Assembly: GCA_050698355.1 (NCBI GenBank)
Contig: JBOHBN010000426.1
Span: 1 to 24,028, forward strand
Origin: JBOHBN01 sp050698355
Lineage (GTDB): Bacteria > Actinomycetota > Actinomycetes > Streptosporangiales > WHST01
DNA: 24,028 nt
Direction of reading: 5' to 3'
The notes under the pieces are model-generated. The model was not told the origin of the DNA, did not search any database, and worked only from the letters and a program-made list of their open reading frames with translations. The position numbers and the translations under genes are program-made. Each line of letters starts with the position of its first letter. Position 1 is the stretch's first letter. This document shows positions 7,288-14,543 of this stretch, piece after piece.

Positions 7288-8400
7288 CTAACCGACGCGG
7301 TACTGCTCCGCGTCGGAACGCTTGAACGCGAGCCCGTGGCCGCTGCGGGACAGGTCCGGGCGCATGGCGCCATTGCGGGGCGTGAGCGCGCCGTCGAAGA
7401 GCATCCGCTCGATGCGCTCGTGGTCGCGGAAGTACTCCAGATGGCGGAGATTCGGGGTCGCGACCGCGACGTGCGCGGACAGGTTCGGCGCGCAGTGACC
7501 GGAGATATCGATGTTGCTGGCGGCCGCCACCGCGGCCACGCGGAGCCATTCCCCGTACCCGCCACAACGGGTGACGTCGACCTGCAGGCAGTCCACGGCT
7601 TCGGCCTGGACCATGGAAGCGAAGTACGGCAGCGTGTACCCGTACTCGCCGGCCGTCACATCGGCCGTGACCTGGTTGCGCACGTGCCGCAGGCCGGCGA
7701 GGTGGTCGCTGGAGACCGGCTCCTCGAACCAGGTCACGCCGTGGTCGGCGAGCGCCCTACCGACGCGGACGGCCTCCCCCACGCTGTACGCGCCGTTCGC
7801 GTCGACGTAGAGGTCGACCGCGTCGCCGATCGTGTCCCGGGCGACGGCCACGCGGTGCAGGTCGCGCGTGACCCGGCTGCCCCACGACTCCCCTATCTTG
7901 ATCTTCACCCGCGGGATGCCGTCGTCCTCGACCCAGCGGCGAAGCTGTTGACACGCTTGGTCGTCGTCGTACGTGGTGAAGCCGCCGCTACCGTACACCG
8001 GCATCGCGTCGTGGCACCGTCCCAACAGCGATGCCAGCGGCAGGTCGAGCAGCCGGGCTTTGGCGTCGTACATGGCGGTCTCCACCGCGGACAGGGCGCA
8101 TGCGACGATGCCGGGCCAGCCTGCGTTACGGATGGCGTGTTGCATCGCCGTCCACGCGCCAGGTACGTCAAGCACATTGCGTCCGGTGATCACGTCAGCG
8201 AGTGTGTCCTCGATGACGGGAATGCAGGCCCTGTGCGCGTAGCTGTAGCCGACGCCGGTGACGCCCCCGGCGGTGACTTCGCAGACCACCAGCGACGTGG
8301 CCTGCCAGGAGAGCGTCCCGTCGGCCTCAGGTAGCTCGGTAGGCACGGAGTACGCCGCGGCACTCACCGAGCGAACCGCCGTGTCGGTGGGGTGCGCCAC
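7288..8400 (-). CDS. Enolase-superfamily enzyme (mandelate racemase / muconate lactonizing type)
   Basis: 370 aa. An N-terminal capping domain (about 1-125) is followed by a TIM barrel with the superfamily residues: Lys166 and Lys168 in VKIKIG, metal ligands Asp200 (VDANGAY), Glu226 (FEEP) and Glu252 (GEYGY), then Asp275 (QVDVTRCGG) and His302 (GHCAPN) as the acid/base pair. The KxK plus Asp-His arrangement is that of the mandelate racemase subgroup, which abstracts a proton next to a carboxylate of sugar acids or similar compounds. The substrate cannot be read from the sequence. GTG start at 8400, five bases after the stop of the DUF2188 gene, with only a weak ribosome site, which points to translational coupling. 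Probably cytosolic. Confidence 0.88.
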   Translation of the reverse strand: MAHPTDTAVRSVSAAAYSVPTELPEADGTLSWQATSLVVCEVTAGGVTGVGYSYAHRACIPVIEDTLADVITGRNVLDVPGAWTAMQHAIRNAGWPGIVACALSAVETAMYDAKARLLDLPLASLLGRCHDAMPVYGSGGFTTYDDDQACQQLRRWVEDDGIPRVKIKIGESWGSRVTRDLHRVAVARDTIGDAVDLYVDANGAYSVGEAVRVGRALADHGVTWFEEPVSSDHLAGLRHVRNQVTADVTAGEYGYTLPYFASMVQAEAVDCLQVDVTRCGGYGEWLRVAAVAAASNIDISGHCAPNLSAHVAVATPNLRHLEYFRDHERIERMLFDGALTPRNGAMRPDLSRSGHGLAFKRSDAEQYRVG

Positions 8401-8405
8401 GCTGG

Positions 8406-8630
8406 TCAGGCTGCCTCGCGGACCGCGTCCGCGATGATGCGCTGGCTGAACGACACGTCACCGTCGGCACGATGGACGTTCAGCTCGCCACCGCCTGCGC
8501 TGCGCAGCACGCGGATGGCGCGCTGCACCGCGTCTTCCTCCGTTGGCACGACAACGCTGACCTGGTCGCGCGCGGGGTTGCGGATCTGCCAGTGTCCGTC
8601 TTGCCGCGGCGTCACCTGTCGCCGTTCCAT
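8406..8630 (-). CDS. DUF2188 domain protein
   Basis: 74 aa. Layout follows DUF2188: a first strand with HWQIRNPARDQVSVVVPT, a helix EEDAVQRAIRVLRSAGG, and a last strand ELNVHRADGDV. Function is unknown for the family. A near-perfect ribosome site, GGAGGTGAC, precedes the ATG at 8630, and a GTGTG-N15-GGGTAC promoter lies 27-52 bases upstream. The next gene, an enolase-family enzyme, begins five bases after its stop, so the two should be co-transcribed. The C-terminal about 17 residues (FSQRIIADAVREAA) go beyond the core domain. Confidence 0.8.
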   Translation of the reverse strand: MERRQVTPRQDGHWQIRNPARDQVSVVVPTEEDAVQRAIRVLRSAGGGELNVHRADGDVSFSQRIIADAVREAA

Positions 8631-8656
8631 GTGGTGTCACCTCCAGGTTTTGGGAT

Positions 8657-8682
8657 GTACCCGGTACATGGGTGTGGCACAC
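8657..8682 (-). promoter_or_regulatory. SigB/SigF-type promoter for DUF2188/enolase unit
   Basis: Minus strand: GTGTG (8682-8678), 15 bases, GGGTAC (8662-8657). Predicted transcript start is near 8650, giving a leader of about 20 bases that holds the ribosome site. The boxes are embedded in two small inverted repeats: atgtacc/ggtacat (8655-8669) and gggtgt/acaccc (8670-8684). Confidence 0.65.
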
Positions 8683-8700
8683 CCGGCGCGACACTGCCCG

Positions 8701-9498
8701 CTACGGGGACGGCTGGCAGCGCGGGCACCAGACGGTCGTCCGACCGCCCGCGCGGCCATGGGTGAGCCGCGTGCCACACCGCGGACAGGTGCCGCGCTCG
8801 TGGTCGCGGCTGCCGGTGAGCCACGATGGCCTGTCGGGTACACGTCCGACCTTCGACGCCGACCGTACGGTTGACCGCAGCCGGCCGTGCAGCGCGCGCA
8901 GCTCGGCGTCGGTGAGGTCGTCGGTGTGCCGGCGCGGATGCAGGCACGCCTGCCAGAGGACCTCGTCCGCGAGCAGGTTGCCCAGCCCCGCGACGACCTC
9001 CTGGTCCATGAGGGCGGCCTTGAGCTGCCGGTGCCGGCCGCACAACAGGTCGGTCAGGTCCGGGCGGCTGAGGTTCGCGGCGTCCGGCCCGAGGTCGGCG
9101 AGGAGGTCCGCCACGCCGTCCTCGGTGGTGAGCCGCAAACCCTTCAGCTTGCGCATGTCGCGGTACCGCAGCTCACCGCCGCCGAACTCGAAGACCACGC
9201 GGTCGTACCGGTGCCGCTCCTCGCTACCGGCGGACCAGACCAGCCCACCGGTCATGCCGAAGTGGAACACCACGACCGGCGGGTTCGCCGTCCTGGCGTC
9301 CTCGATGGGGGCCAGCAGCCACTTGCCGTGCCGCCGGGGCTCGGCGAACCTCCGTCCCCGTACGGCGCCGCGAAACGCGCGGCCACTGGTGTCCAGCAGT
9401 ACCGACGCATCGTGCACGGCGACGTCTCGAACGCGCCGGCCGACGGCCTCCCTGGCAAGGGTGGCCCTGAACCCCTCGACATCCGGGAGTTCCGGCAT
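8701..9498 (-). CDS. Formamidopyrimidine-DNA glycosylase / endonuclease VIII family protein (Fpg/Nei)
   Basis: 265 aa. Starts MPELPDVEG: Pro2 is the Schiff-base nucleophile and Glu3 the general acid. Lys59 in RRHGKWLL is the beta-hairpin lysine. HFGMTGGLVW, the helix-two-turn-helix region VVAGLGNLLADEVLW and a C-terminal zinc finger (CPRCG...WCPRC) complete the family set. It removes oxidised bases from DNA and nicks the strand. Fpg and Nei subgroups cannot be separated safely here. The frame is open upstream, but the invariant MPELP fixes the start at 9498. A GGTGAT ribosome-like site is adjacent, yet the promoter element at 9508-9533 would leave a leader of only a few bases. Confidence 0.94.
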   Translation of the reverse strand: MPELPDVEGFRATLAREAVGRRVRDVAVHDASVLLDTSGRAFRGAVRGRRFAEPRRHGKWLLAPIEDARTANPPVVVFHFGMTGGLVWSAGSEERHRYDRVVFEFGGGELRYRDMRKLKGLRLTTEDGVADLLADLGPDAANLSRPDLTDLLCGRHRQLKAALMDQEVVAGLGNLLADEVLWQACLHPRRHTDDLTDAELRALHGRLRSTVRSASKVGRVPDRPSWLTGSRDHERGTCPRCGTRLTHGRAGGRTTVWCPRCQPSP

Positions 9499-9507
9499 GA
9501 TCACCGG

Positions 9508-9533
9508 GTACCCTGAGGGCGTCGGTCTCACAC
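9508..9533 (-). promoter_or_regulatory. SigB/SigF-type promoter for Fpg/Nei gene
   Basis: Minus strand: GTGTG (9533-9529), 15 bases, GGGTAC (9513-9508). The -10 box ends only nine bases before the ATG, predicting a leaderless or nearly leaderless mRNA. Confidence 0.6.
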
Positions 9534-9550
9534 ACGGTTTCGGTGGGTGC

Positions 9551-9562
9551 GTAACGGGTTAC
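9551..9562. promoter_or_regulatory. Small palindrome upstream of the transporter
   Basis: gtaac (9551-9555) and gttac (9558-9562) around gg, in the divergent intergenic region 10 bases before the transporter ATG. It is a possible operator, short enough to be chance. Confidence 0.25.
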
Positions 9563-9572
9563 AAGTAGGCCG

Positions 9573-11014
9573 ATGACATGGGTCGAGGGGCGGTCCGCCG
9601 CTCGCGACAAGGACCGGCGCCGGCGTTGGTCGATGCGGGAGATCACCGTATCGGATCCGTCGCAGCTTCGGCGCGCGATCGCCGGTACGGCCGTCGGCAA
9701 CTTCATGGAATGGTACGACTTCGGCGTCTACGGCTTCATCGCAGCCACCATCGCCACGGTCTTCTTCCCCAGCGGAGGCGCGTCCGTCCAGCTGATCGCG
9801 ACGTTCGCGACCCTGGCCGCGGCGTTCATCGTGCGCCCGCTCGGCGGGCTGTTCTTCGGCCCGCTGGGCGACCGCATCGGCCGCAAGCGGGTGCTGGCGA
9901 TCACCATCGTGATGATGGCCGTAGGCACCACGGCGACCGGCGTGCTGCCCAGCTACTCGGCGGTGGGCATCTGGGCACCGATCTTGTTGCTGGTGACCCG
10001 GCTCATCCAGGGCTTTTCCACGGGGGCGAGTACGCCGGCGCGATGACCTACATCGGCGAGCACTCCCCTGACCGGTTCAGGGGGACGCTCTCCGGCTGGT
10101 TGCCGTTCGGGACCCTCTCCGGTTATATCTGCGGGGCAGCGCTGGTGACCGGGCTGACATTCGCGCTCTCCGACAGCGCCCTGATGTCGTGGGGATGGCG
10201 CATCCCGTTCCTCGTCGGCGCGCCGCTCGCCTTGATCGGCCTCTATATGCGGCTTCGGCTGGAGGAAACCCCCGCGTTCGAGAATGTCCAGGAAGAAGAG
10301 CGCGCCGGTACGGGCGGCAGGCTGAAGCAGCTGCGTGCCACGATCGTCGAGCAGTGGCGTCCGATCCTGGTGTGCATGGGGCTGGTCCTGACGTTCAACG
10401 TCACCAACTACATGCTCACCGGCTACGTCCCCACGTACTTCTCCGACATCGTCGGCGTCTCGCAGACCCCGGCACTCGCCATCGTGGTCGTGGTGCTCAT
10501 CGTCCTGCTCGTGGCGGTGACGTTCGTGGCGAGGCTCTCCGACCGGATCGGCAGGAAGCCGATCATGTGGGTGGGATGCGGGCTGCTCATCGTCGGTTCC
10601 GTACCCGCGTTCGTGCTGATGCGCTCCGGCAATGGCTACGGGGTGATGTTCGGAGGCGTCATGCTCATCGGCGTGATGTTGCTGTGCTTCAACAGCACCG
10701 AGCCTTCCACGTTGCCTACCCTGTTTCCCACCAACATCCGGTACGGGTCGCTCGCGATCGCCTTCAACGTCTCCGTCGCCGCTTTCGGCGGCACCACGCC
10801 GCTGATCGCCCAGGCTCTGGTCAGGGCCACTGGCAGCGACCTGGTGCCCGCCTACTACCTGATCTTCGCCGGAGTCGTCGGCGTCGTATCGGTTGCGCTA
10901 CTCCCCGAACCGGCCGGTAAGCGCCTGCCCGGCTCGGCGCCGACCGTCACGAGCGAGGAGGAGGCCCGCGAAGTGGCCGAGCGTGGCACGAGTGACGGTA
11001 CGCAGCCGGGCTGA
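9573..11014 (+). pseudogene. MHS-family (MFS) metabolite:proton symporter, frameshifted
   Basis: Two overlapping frames together give one complete major-facilitator protein of about 470 aa. Frame one covers RRAIAGTAVGNFMEWYDFGVYGF, the DRIGRK loop and RLIQGFSTG. Frame two resumes at GGEYAGAMTYIGEHSPDRFRGTLSG and continues through a second DRIGRK loop to the C-terminus. The usual text FSTGGEYAG needs six G at the switch, but only five are present (10022-10026). One missing G would stop translation at 10046. The family (ProP/KgtP-like) brings in betaine, carboxylates or related solutes with protons. The likely original start is ATG 9573 or ATG 9633; neither has a strong ribosome site. A real mutation, phase variation or a sequencing error in the G run are all possible. 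Confidence 0.88.
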
Positions 11015-11031
11015 TCAATCGGCGCTCGGCA

Positions 11032-11047
11032 CGCGGGTCACCCCGCG
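11032..11047. terminator. Short hairpin between convergent transporter and UdgX genes
   Basis: cgcggg (11032-11037) and cccgcg (11042-11047) with a 4-base loop. It overlaps the udgX stop codon (11038-11040). Only 6 bp, so weak. Confidence 0.3.
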
Positions 11048-11682
11048 GCTTCGACGGCGATGGCGAGGTCGGCACGGAAGCCCTCGTATACCTCCTCCCG
11101 GTCGTCCTGCGCCCGGAGTACGGCGGACGGGTGGATCGTGGCCAGCGCCTGCCGTGCGGTCCTGCCGCCCGAAGAGAAGTCGATCAGCTCACCGCGGTGC
11201 TGGGTGAGCCGAAACGACGACCCCAGCAGCGCCTTCGCCGCCGTCGCGCCCAGACATACGACGACGCGCGGCCGTACGGCGTCCAGCTCGGCGTCGAACC
11301 ACGGCCGGCAGGCGGTGACCTCGCCCTGGCGGGGTTTCTTGTGCAGCCGGCGCTTGCCCCTGCCTGCGCGCTCGAACTTGAAGTGCTTCACGACGTTCGT
11401 CAGGTAGACCGCGCGACGGTCAGTGCCGACATCGCCGAGTGCGCGGTCCAGCATCCGCCCCGCAGGGCCCACGAACGGCGCGCCCTGCCGGTCCTCCTGA
11501 TCACCTGGCTGCTCGCCGACCAGCAGCAACCGTGCCTGCGCGGGGCCGGCCCCGAGCACGGCCTGGGTCGCGTTCTCGTAGAGGCCGCAGCCACGGCAGC
11601 AGTCCACGGTCTTCCGCAGCGCAGTGAGGTTCCGGCGCTCCGGCAGGTACTGCTCGGCCCCGGCCGGCCGCGGATCAGCCAC
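11038..11682 (-). CDS. udgX: UdgX-type uracil-DNA glycosylase family protein
   Basis: 214 aa. Family 4/5-like uracil-DNA glycosylase fold with iron-sulfur cysteines (Cys28/29, Cys32, Cys125), motif GEQPGDQED (56-64) and the late motif IHPSA. The insert KRRLHKKP (110-117) is the UdgX signature loop; in Mycobacterium smegmatis UdgX the matching His attacks the sugar after uracil is cut and forms a lasting covalent bond to DNA. His114 is in that place here. The usual sequence has Ile-His-Gln, here Leu-His-Lys. GTG start at 11682 overlaps the end of the LigD polymerase gene by 8 bases, so the two are translationally coupled. It is the last gene of the end-joining operon. Role: binding or marking uracil in DNA, perhaps during repair synthesis (inference). 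Confidence 0.9.
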   Translation of the reverse strand: MADPRPAGAEQYLPERRNLTALRKTVDCCRGCGLYENATQAVLGAGPAQARLLLVGEQPGDQEDRQGAPFVGPAGRMLDRALGDVGTDRRAVYLTNVVKHFKFERAGRGKRRLHKKPRQGEVTACRPWFDAELDAVRPRVVVCLGATAAKALLGSSFRLTQHRGELIDFSSGGRTARQALATIHPSAVLRAQDDREEVYEGFRADLAIAVEAAG

Positions 11683-12577
11683 GGCGCCGCGCGAACCGTT
11701 TGTGCGCCTCGGCCGCCGAACCGGCGTGCCGCTCCATGTCCGCCCATGGATCCTCCGTACGCGTGAGCCGCCGCTGCAGCGATTCGATCGTGTAGCGGTC
11801 CGCGTGCATCTTGGCGCGGCTCAGCTCGTCCCAGCGCACCGGCGTCGCCACCGTGGGCGACGCCATCGCCCGCACCGAGTACGGCGCGACCGCGGTCTGA
11901 GCGTACGCATTGCGCAAGACGTCCAGGTAGATCCGCTTGCCGCGCTTGTCCTTGCTCGCCTCGACGGTCAGTTGGTCGGGTCGCTCATCGGCGAGCGACT
12001 CGGCCACCTCACGGGCGAAGCTCCGCACGTCGTCGACGTGCGTGCTCCGGTCGAGCGGCAGCGTAACGTGCAGTCCCCTGGACCCGGTCGTCTGCACGTA
12101 CGGCGCCAGGCCGAGCTCGGTCAGCAGGTCGCGCAGTGCGTACGCGGCCGAGCGCAGCTCACCGAAGTCGTTGCCGCTCGGGTCGAGGTCGAAGACCAGC
12201 CGGTCGGGGTGGTACGGATCGCGCGCGTCGCCCAGCCAGGAGTGCAGCGTGACGCAGTCGAAATTGGCGAGGTGGACGAGCGTCGCCTCGTCCTCGCAGA
12301 CCACGTGCGTGACCGTGCCGCCCTCCTTCTCCACCGTTCGGGTCGTCACCCAGTCGGGGAACTGGTCGCCGGCCTCCTTCTGGTAGAAGCCGGACTCATC
12401 GACCCCGCGGGGAAAACGTTGCAGCATCAACGGCCTGCCGCGCAGGTGCGGCACCATGACCGGGGCCACGCGCCGGTAGTAGTCGACGAGCTCCCCCTTG
12501 GTCGTGCCGTCGTCGAACAGCACCCGGTCAGGATGCGTGGTCTCGACGTCCTGCGGGGCGGGCGCGGTACGGGTCAT
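11675..12577 (-). CDS. LigD polymerase-domain protein (primase-polymerase)
   Basis: 300 aa, a stand-alone version of the LigD polymerase domain, which belongs to the archaeo-eukaryotic primase family and fills gaps at broken ends, preferring ribonucleotides. Visible motifs: RPLMLQRFPRGV, FYQKEA, the metal-binding pair Asp130/Asp132 in VFDLDPSG, SRGLHVTLPL, the third Asp in IYLDVLRN, and APYSVRA. The ATG at 12577 overlaps the ligase stop in an ATGA, with AAGGTGG upstream. The open frame is longer, but this start fits both the family and the overlap. Partners are Ku (6001-7008) and the phosphoesterase and ligase encoded just upstream. A second, more distant paralogue is at 21218-22186. Confidence 0.95.
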   Translation of the reverse strand: MTRTAPAPQDVETTHPDRVLFDDGTTKGELVDYYRRVAPVMVPHLRGRPLMLQRFPRGVDESGFYQKEAGDQFPDWVTTRTVEKEGGTVTHVVCEDEATLVHLANFDCVTLHSWLGDARDPYHPDRLVFDLDPSGNDFGELRSAAYALRDLLTELGLAPYVQTTGSRGLHVTLPLDRSTHVDDVRSFAREVAESLADERPDQLTVEASKDKRGKRIYLDVLRNAYAQTAVAPYSVRAMASPTVATPVRWDELSRAKMHADRYTIESLQRRLTRTEDPWADMERHAGSAAEAHKRFARRRG

Positions 12578-13587
12578 GAGCCACCTTCCTCGCGTACCAC
12601 TTCTTCGGCGGCCTTGTCGGTACGCAGCCCGAGGAAACGTGGATGGCGCAGCCGGTTGTCGCCGGTCCACTCGGTGAACGCCACCTGTGCCACCAGCCGG
12701 GGTTCCACCCAGTGCACGTCGCGCGGCGCGTTGCCGGGACGTATCGCCCGCGCGCCGTCCTCCAGGCGCCGCAACCGGGCGTGCAGGTCGCGCAGCGTGC
12801 GGTTGTCGAAGCCCGTACCGACCATTCCGGCGTAGTGCAGCGACCCGTTCTCGAGGTACCCGAGCAGCAGCGCGCCGAAGCCGATCCGCGACCCCCGCGG
12901 TGGGGTGTAGCCGCAGATCACGAACTCCTGCTGCCGGTCGCAGCGGAACTTCAGCCAGTCCGAGGACCGCTTCGAGGCGTAGCGGGAGTCCGCGCGCTTG
13001 GCGATCAGGCCCTCCCAGCCGCGCCGGCACGCGTCGGCGAACAGCTCCTTGCCCTTGGTGTTGCGGTGCTGGGTGTAGCGCAACGGGTCGCCGAACGCCA
13101 GCAGCCGGCTCAGCAACCGCTTGCGCGTGCGCAACGGGAGCGCTCGGGTGTCGTACCCGGCGGCATGGAGCACATCGAAGAGGTAGTAGCGGACCGGGAT
13201 GCCGGTACGGCGGGCCGCGTCCGGGTCGGTGAGCTGCATGCGGCCCTGCAGCCGGCGAAAGCTGCTCCGGCCGTTCTCGAACGCGACGACCTCACCGTCC
13301 AGCACGACCGAACCATCGATGCGTTGCTCGCGTAACGCCTCGACGAGCTCCGGGTACGTGCCGTCGAGCTTCTGGCCGGACCTCGATAGGAGCCGCGGCT
13401 CACCGTTCTCGACGATCGCCAGGCACCGCACGCCGTCCAGCTTCGGTTCGAAGACCCAGCTCTCGTCGGAGAACGGTTCGTGGGTGAGCGTCGCCAGGGT
13501 GGGCTCCGGCGACCGTGGCAGCGAGGCGCGCGGCAGCGGCCGGTCGCCGGCCAGCTGCTCCACCCGCCGGGCCAGGTCAGCCGCCAT
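12574..13587 (-). CDS. ATP-dependent DNA ligase (LigD ligase domain)
   Basis: 337 aa. Nucleotidyltransferase motif I is EPKLDGVR with adenylated Lys49, followed by a motif near SRSGQKLDGTYPE, VVLDGEVVAFE (motif III), YYLFDVLHAAGYD, EGLIAKR (motif IV) and DWLKFRC (motif V). The C-terminal part from about residue 215 (FVICGYTPPRGSRIGFGALLLGY) is the OB-fold. It seals ends held by Ku. The ATG at 13587 overlaps the phosphoesterase gene by 11 bases; the longer open frame upstream is antisense-like text. In mycobacteria the same unit is the C-terminal part of one LigD polypeptide; here it is a separate gene. Confidence 0.95.
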   Translation of the reverse strand: MAADLARRVEQLAGDRPLPRASLPRSPEPTLATLTHEPFSDESWVFEPKLDGVRCLAIVENGEPRLLSRSGQKLDGTYPELVEALREQRIDGSVVLDGEVVAFENGRSSFRRLQGRMQLTDPDAARRTGIPVRYYLFDVLHAAGYDTRALPLRTRKRLLSRLLAFGDPLRYTQHRNTKGKELFADACRRGWEGLIAKRADSRYASKRSSDWLKFRCDRQQEFVICGYTPPRGSRIGFGALLLGYLENGSLHYAGMVGTGFDNRTLRDLHARLRRLEDGARAIRPGNAPRDVHWVEPRLVAQVAFTEWTGDNRLRHPRFLGLRTDKAAEEVVREEGGS

Positions 13588-14173
13588 CGGCCGGCTCGAC
13601 CTCGTCGACCTTGCGGCCGCTTCGCACTGACTCCGGTTGCGTCCGCACCGGCTTGCGCCGCCGGTCGGCCGTCTCGTCGTCGCGCTTGATGAGCAGCCAC
13701 GCCTCCCGGTCACCGGACCGCATGCGGTTGAGCGACCAGCCGCCGCGCAGCTTCTCCCCCTCCAGCCACACCGACACGTGCCCGCGCTCGAGCCCGTCCT
13801 CCATGGACATCGGCTCCCCACGCCGCTGCGTGATGTTGCGGTACGTGCCGGTGTCCCAGACGATCACCGGGCCGCCGCCGTACTCGCCCTTCGGGATGTA
13901 ACCCTCGAAGTCGGCGTACTCCAGCGGGTGGTCCTCGGTTGCCTGTGCCAGGCGCCGCTCCTCCGGGTCGGTCGACGGGCCCTTCGGCACCGCCCACGAC
14001 TTCAGCGCGCCGTCCACCTCGAGCCGGAAGTCGTAGTGCATCGAGGTCGCGTGATGCTGCTGGATCACGAACCGCAGCTCCTCATCGGCGCGCTCCTGCT
14101 CCGCGCCGGTGCGCGGCTCCTTGGTCTGCTCGAAGTCGCGCTTTCTCTCGTACTCCGAGAGCCGTTTCGCCAT
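13577..14173 (-). CDS. LigD 3'-phosphoesterase (PE) domain protein
   Basis: 198 aa. Motifs of the LigD PE domain: FVIQQHHATSMHYDFRLE, with His40 (or 41), His46, Asp48, Arg50 and Glu52; DHPLEYADFEGYIPKGEYGGG, with His82; and VIVWDTGTY. It trims 3' phosphates and 3' ribonucleotides so that the ligase can seal ends. The C-terminal 30 residues are charged and variable. The ATG at 14173 has AAGGAG upstream. It is first in the operon PE - ligase - polymerase - udgX, all joined by overlaps. A GTGTG-N15-GGGTAC promoter lies 49-74 bases upstream. Confidence 0.94.
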   Translation of the reverse strand: MAKRLSEYERKRDFEQTKEPRTGAEQERADEELRFVIQQHHATSMHYDFRLEVDGALKSWAVPKGPSTDPEERRLAQATEDHPLEYADFEGYIPKGEYGGGPVIVWDTGTYRNITQRRGEPMSMEDGLERGHVSVWLEGEKLRGGWSLNRMRSGDREAWLLIKRDDETADRRRKPVRTQPESVRSGRKVDEVEPADGG

Positions 14174-14221
14174 CGCGGTGCTCCTTGCTCACACAACGAG
14201 GGTCGTCACCTGGTCTTCTTG

Positions 14222-14247
14222 GTACCCACCACGGCAACGACTCACAC
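14222..14247 (-). promoter_or_regulatory. SigB/SigF-type promoter for the LigD/UdgX operon
   Basis: Minus strand: GTGTG (14247-14243), 15 bases, GGGTAC (14227-14222). Predicted transcript start is near 14215, leader about 42 bases with a good ribosome site. It stands back to back with the promoter at 14257-14281. Confidence 0.68.
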
Positions 14248-14256
14248 GACACAGGT

Positions 14257-14281
14257 GGTTAGCACCGGCGGGCATGGGTAT
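14257..14281 (+). promoter_or_regulatory. SigB/SigF-type promoter for the 70-aa gene / molybdenum hydroxylase operon
   Basis: GGTTA (14257-14261), 14 bases, GGGTAT (14276-14281). Matches the classical GGTT...GGGTAT form of SigB/SigF promoters. Predicted start is near 14289. The ribosome site AAGGAG follows at 14316-14321. Confidence 0.55.
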
Positions 14282-14327
14282 CCGAAACCTAGGGACCTAC
14301 TGCGACGTGTCGGTGAAGGAGCGCACC

Positions 14328-14540
14328 ATGACGAGGACGAAGGACCCGAGGAGGCTGCGGAGCGTGGAAGCCGTCGACGGCCGGCTCACCGGGCTCGCCT
14401 CCGAGTTGACGAGCTTGCGCGGAGAGTACGCCGCCGAGGTCAGCGTGCTGGAGGAGATCGACAGGCTGCTCGACCAGCGGCTGCTGCTGAAGGACATGGG
14501 CACTCGCGAGCGCGCCGACCGGCACAGCCCGGCGGCATGA
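14328..14540 (+). CDS. Small helical protein of unknown function (70 aa)
   Basis: 70 aa, ATG 14328 with AAGGAG six bases upstream. The product is highly charged and predicted helical: VEAVDGRLTGLASELTSLR, then VSVLEEIDRLLDQRLLL with a heptad-like leucine spacing suggesting a coiled coil. No cysteines, membrane segment or known domain. It is the first gene after a stress-type promoter and ends three bases before the molybdenum hydroxylase small subunit, so it should be in the same transcript. The open frame extends upstream, but the ribosome site and promoter argue for this start. It could be a structural or regulatory partner; nothing in the sequence shows which. Confidence 0.72.
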   Translation: MTRTKDPRRLRSVEAVDGRLTGLASELTSLRGEYAAEVSVLEEIDRLLDQRLLLKDMGTRERADRHSPAA

Positions 14541-14543
14541 CCC

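Noticed and set aside
7294..7318. Inverted repeat ccgacgcgg/ccgcgtcgg near the enolase end
   Set aside because: Falls inside the coding sequence of the last residues; the hairpin at 7225-7249 is the better terminator.
9495..9506. Sequence resembling the repeat arm (catgatcacc) at the Fpg start
   Set aside because: Only about 8 bases match and no second arm is nearby; it is explained by the start codon context.
11624..12835. Plus-strand open frame of about 400 codons
   Set aside because: Antisense shadow of the LigD polymerase and ligase genes, with no family motif.
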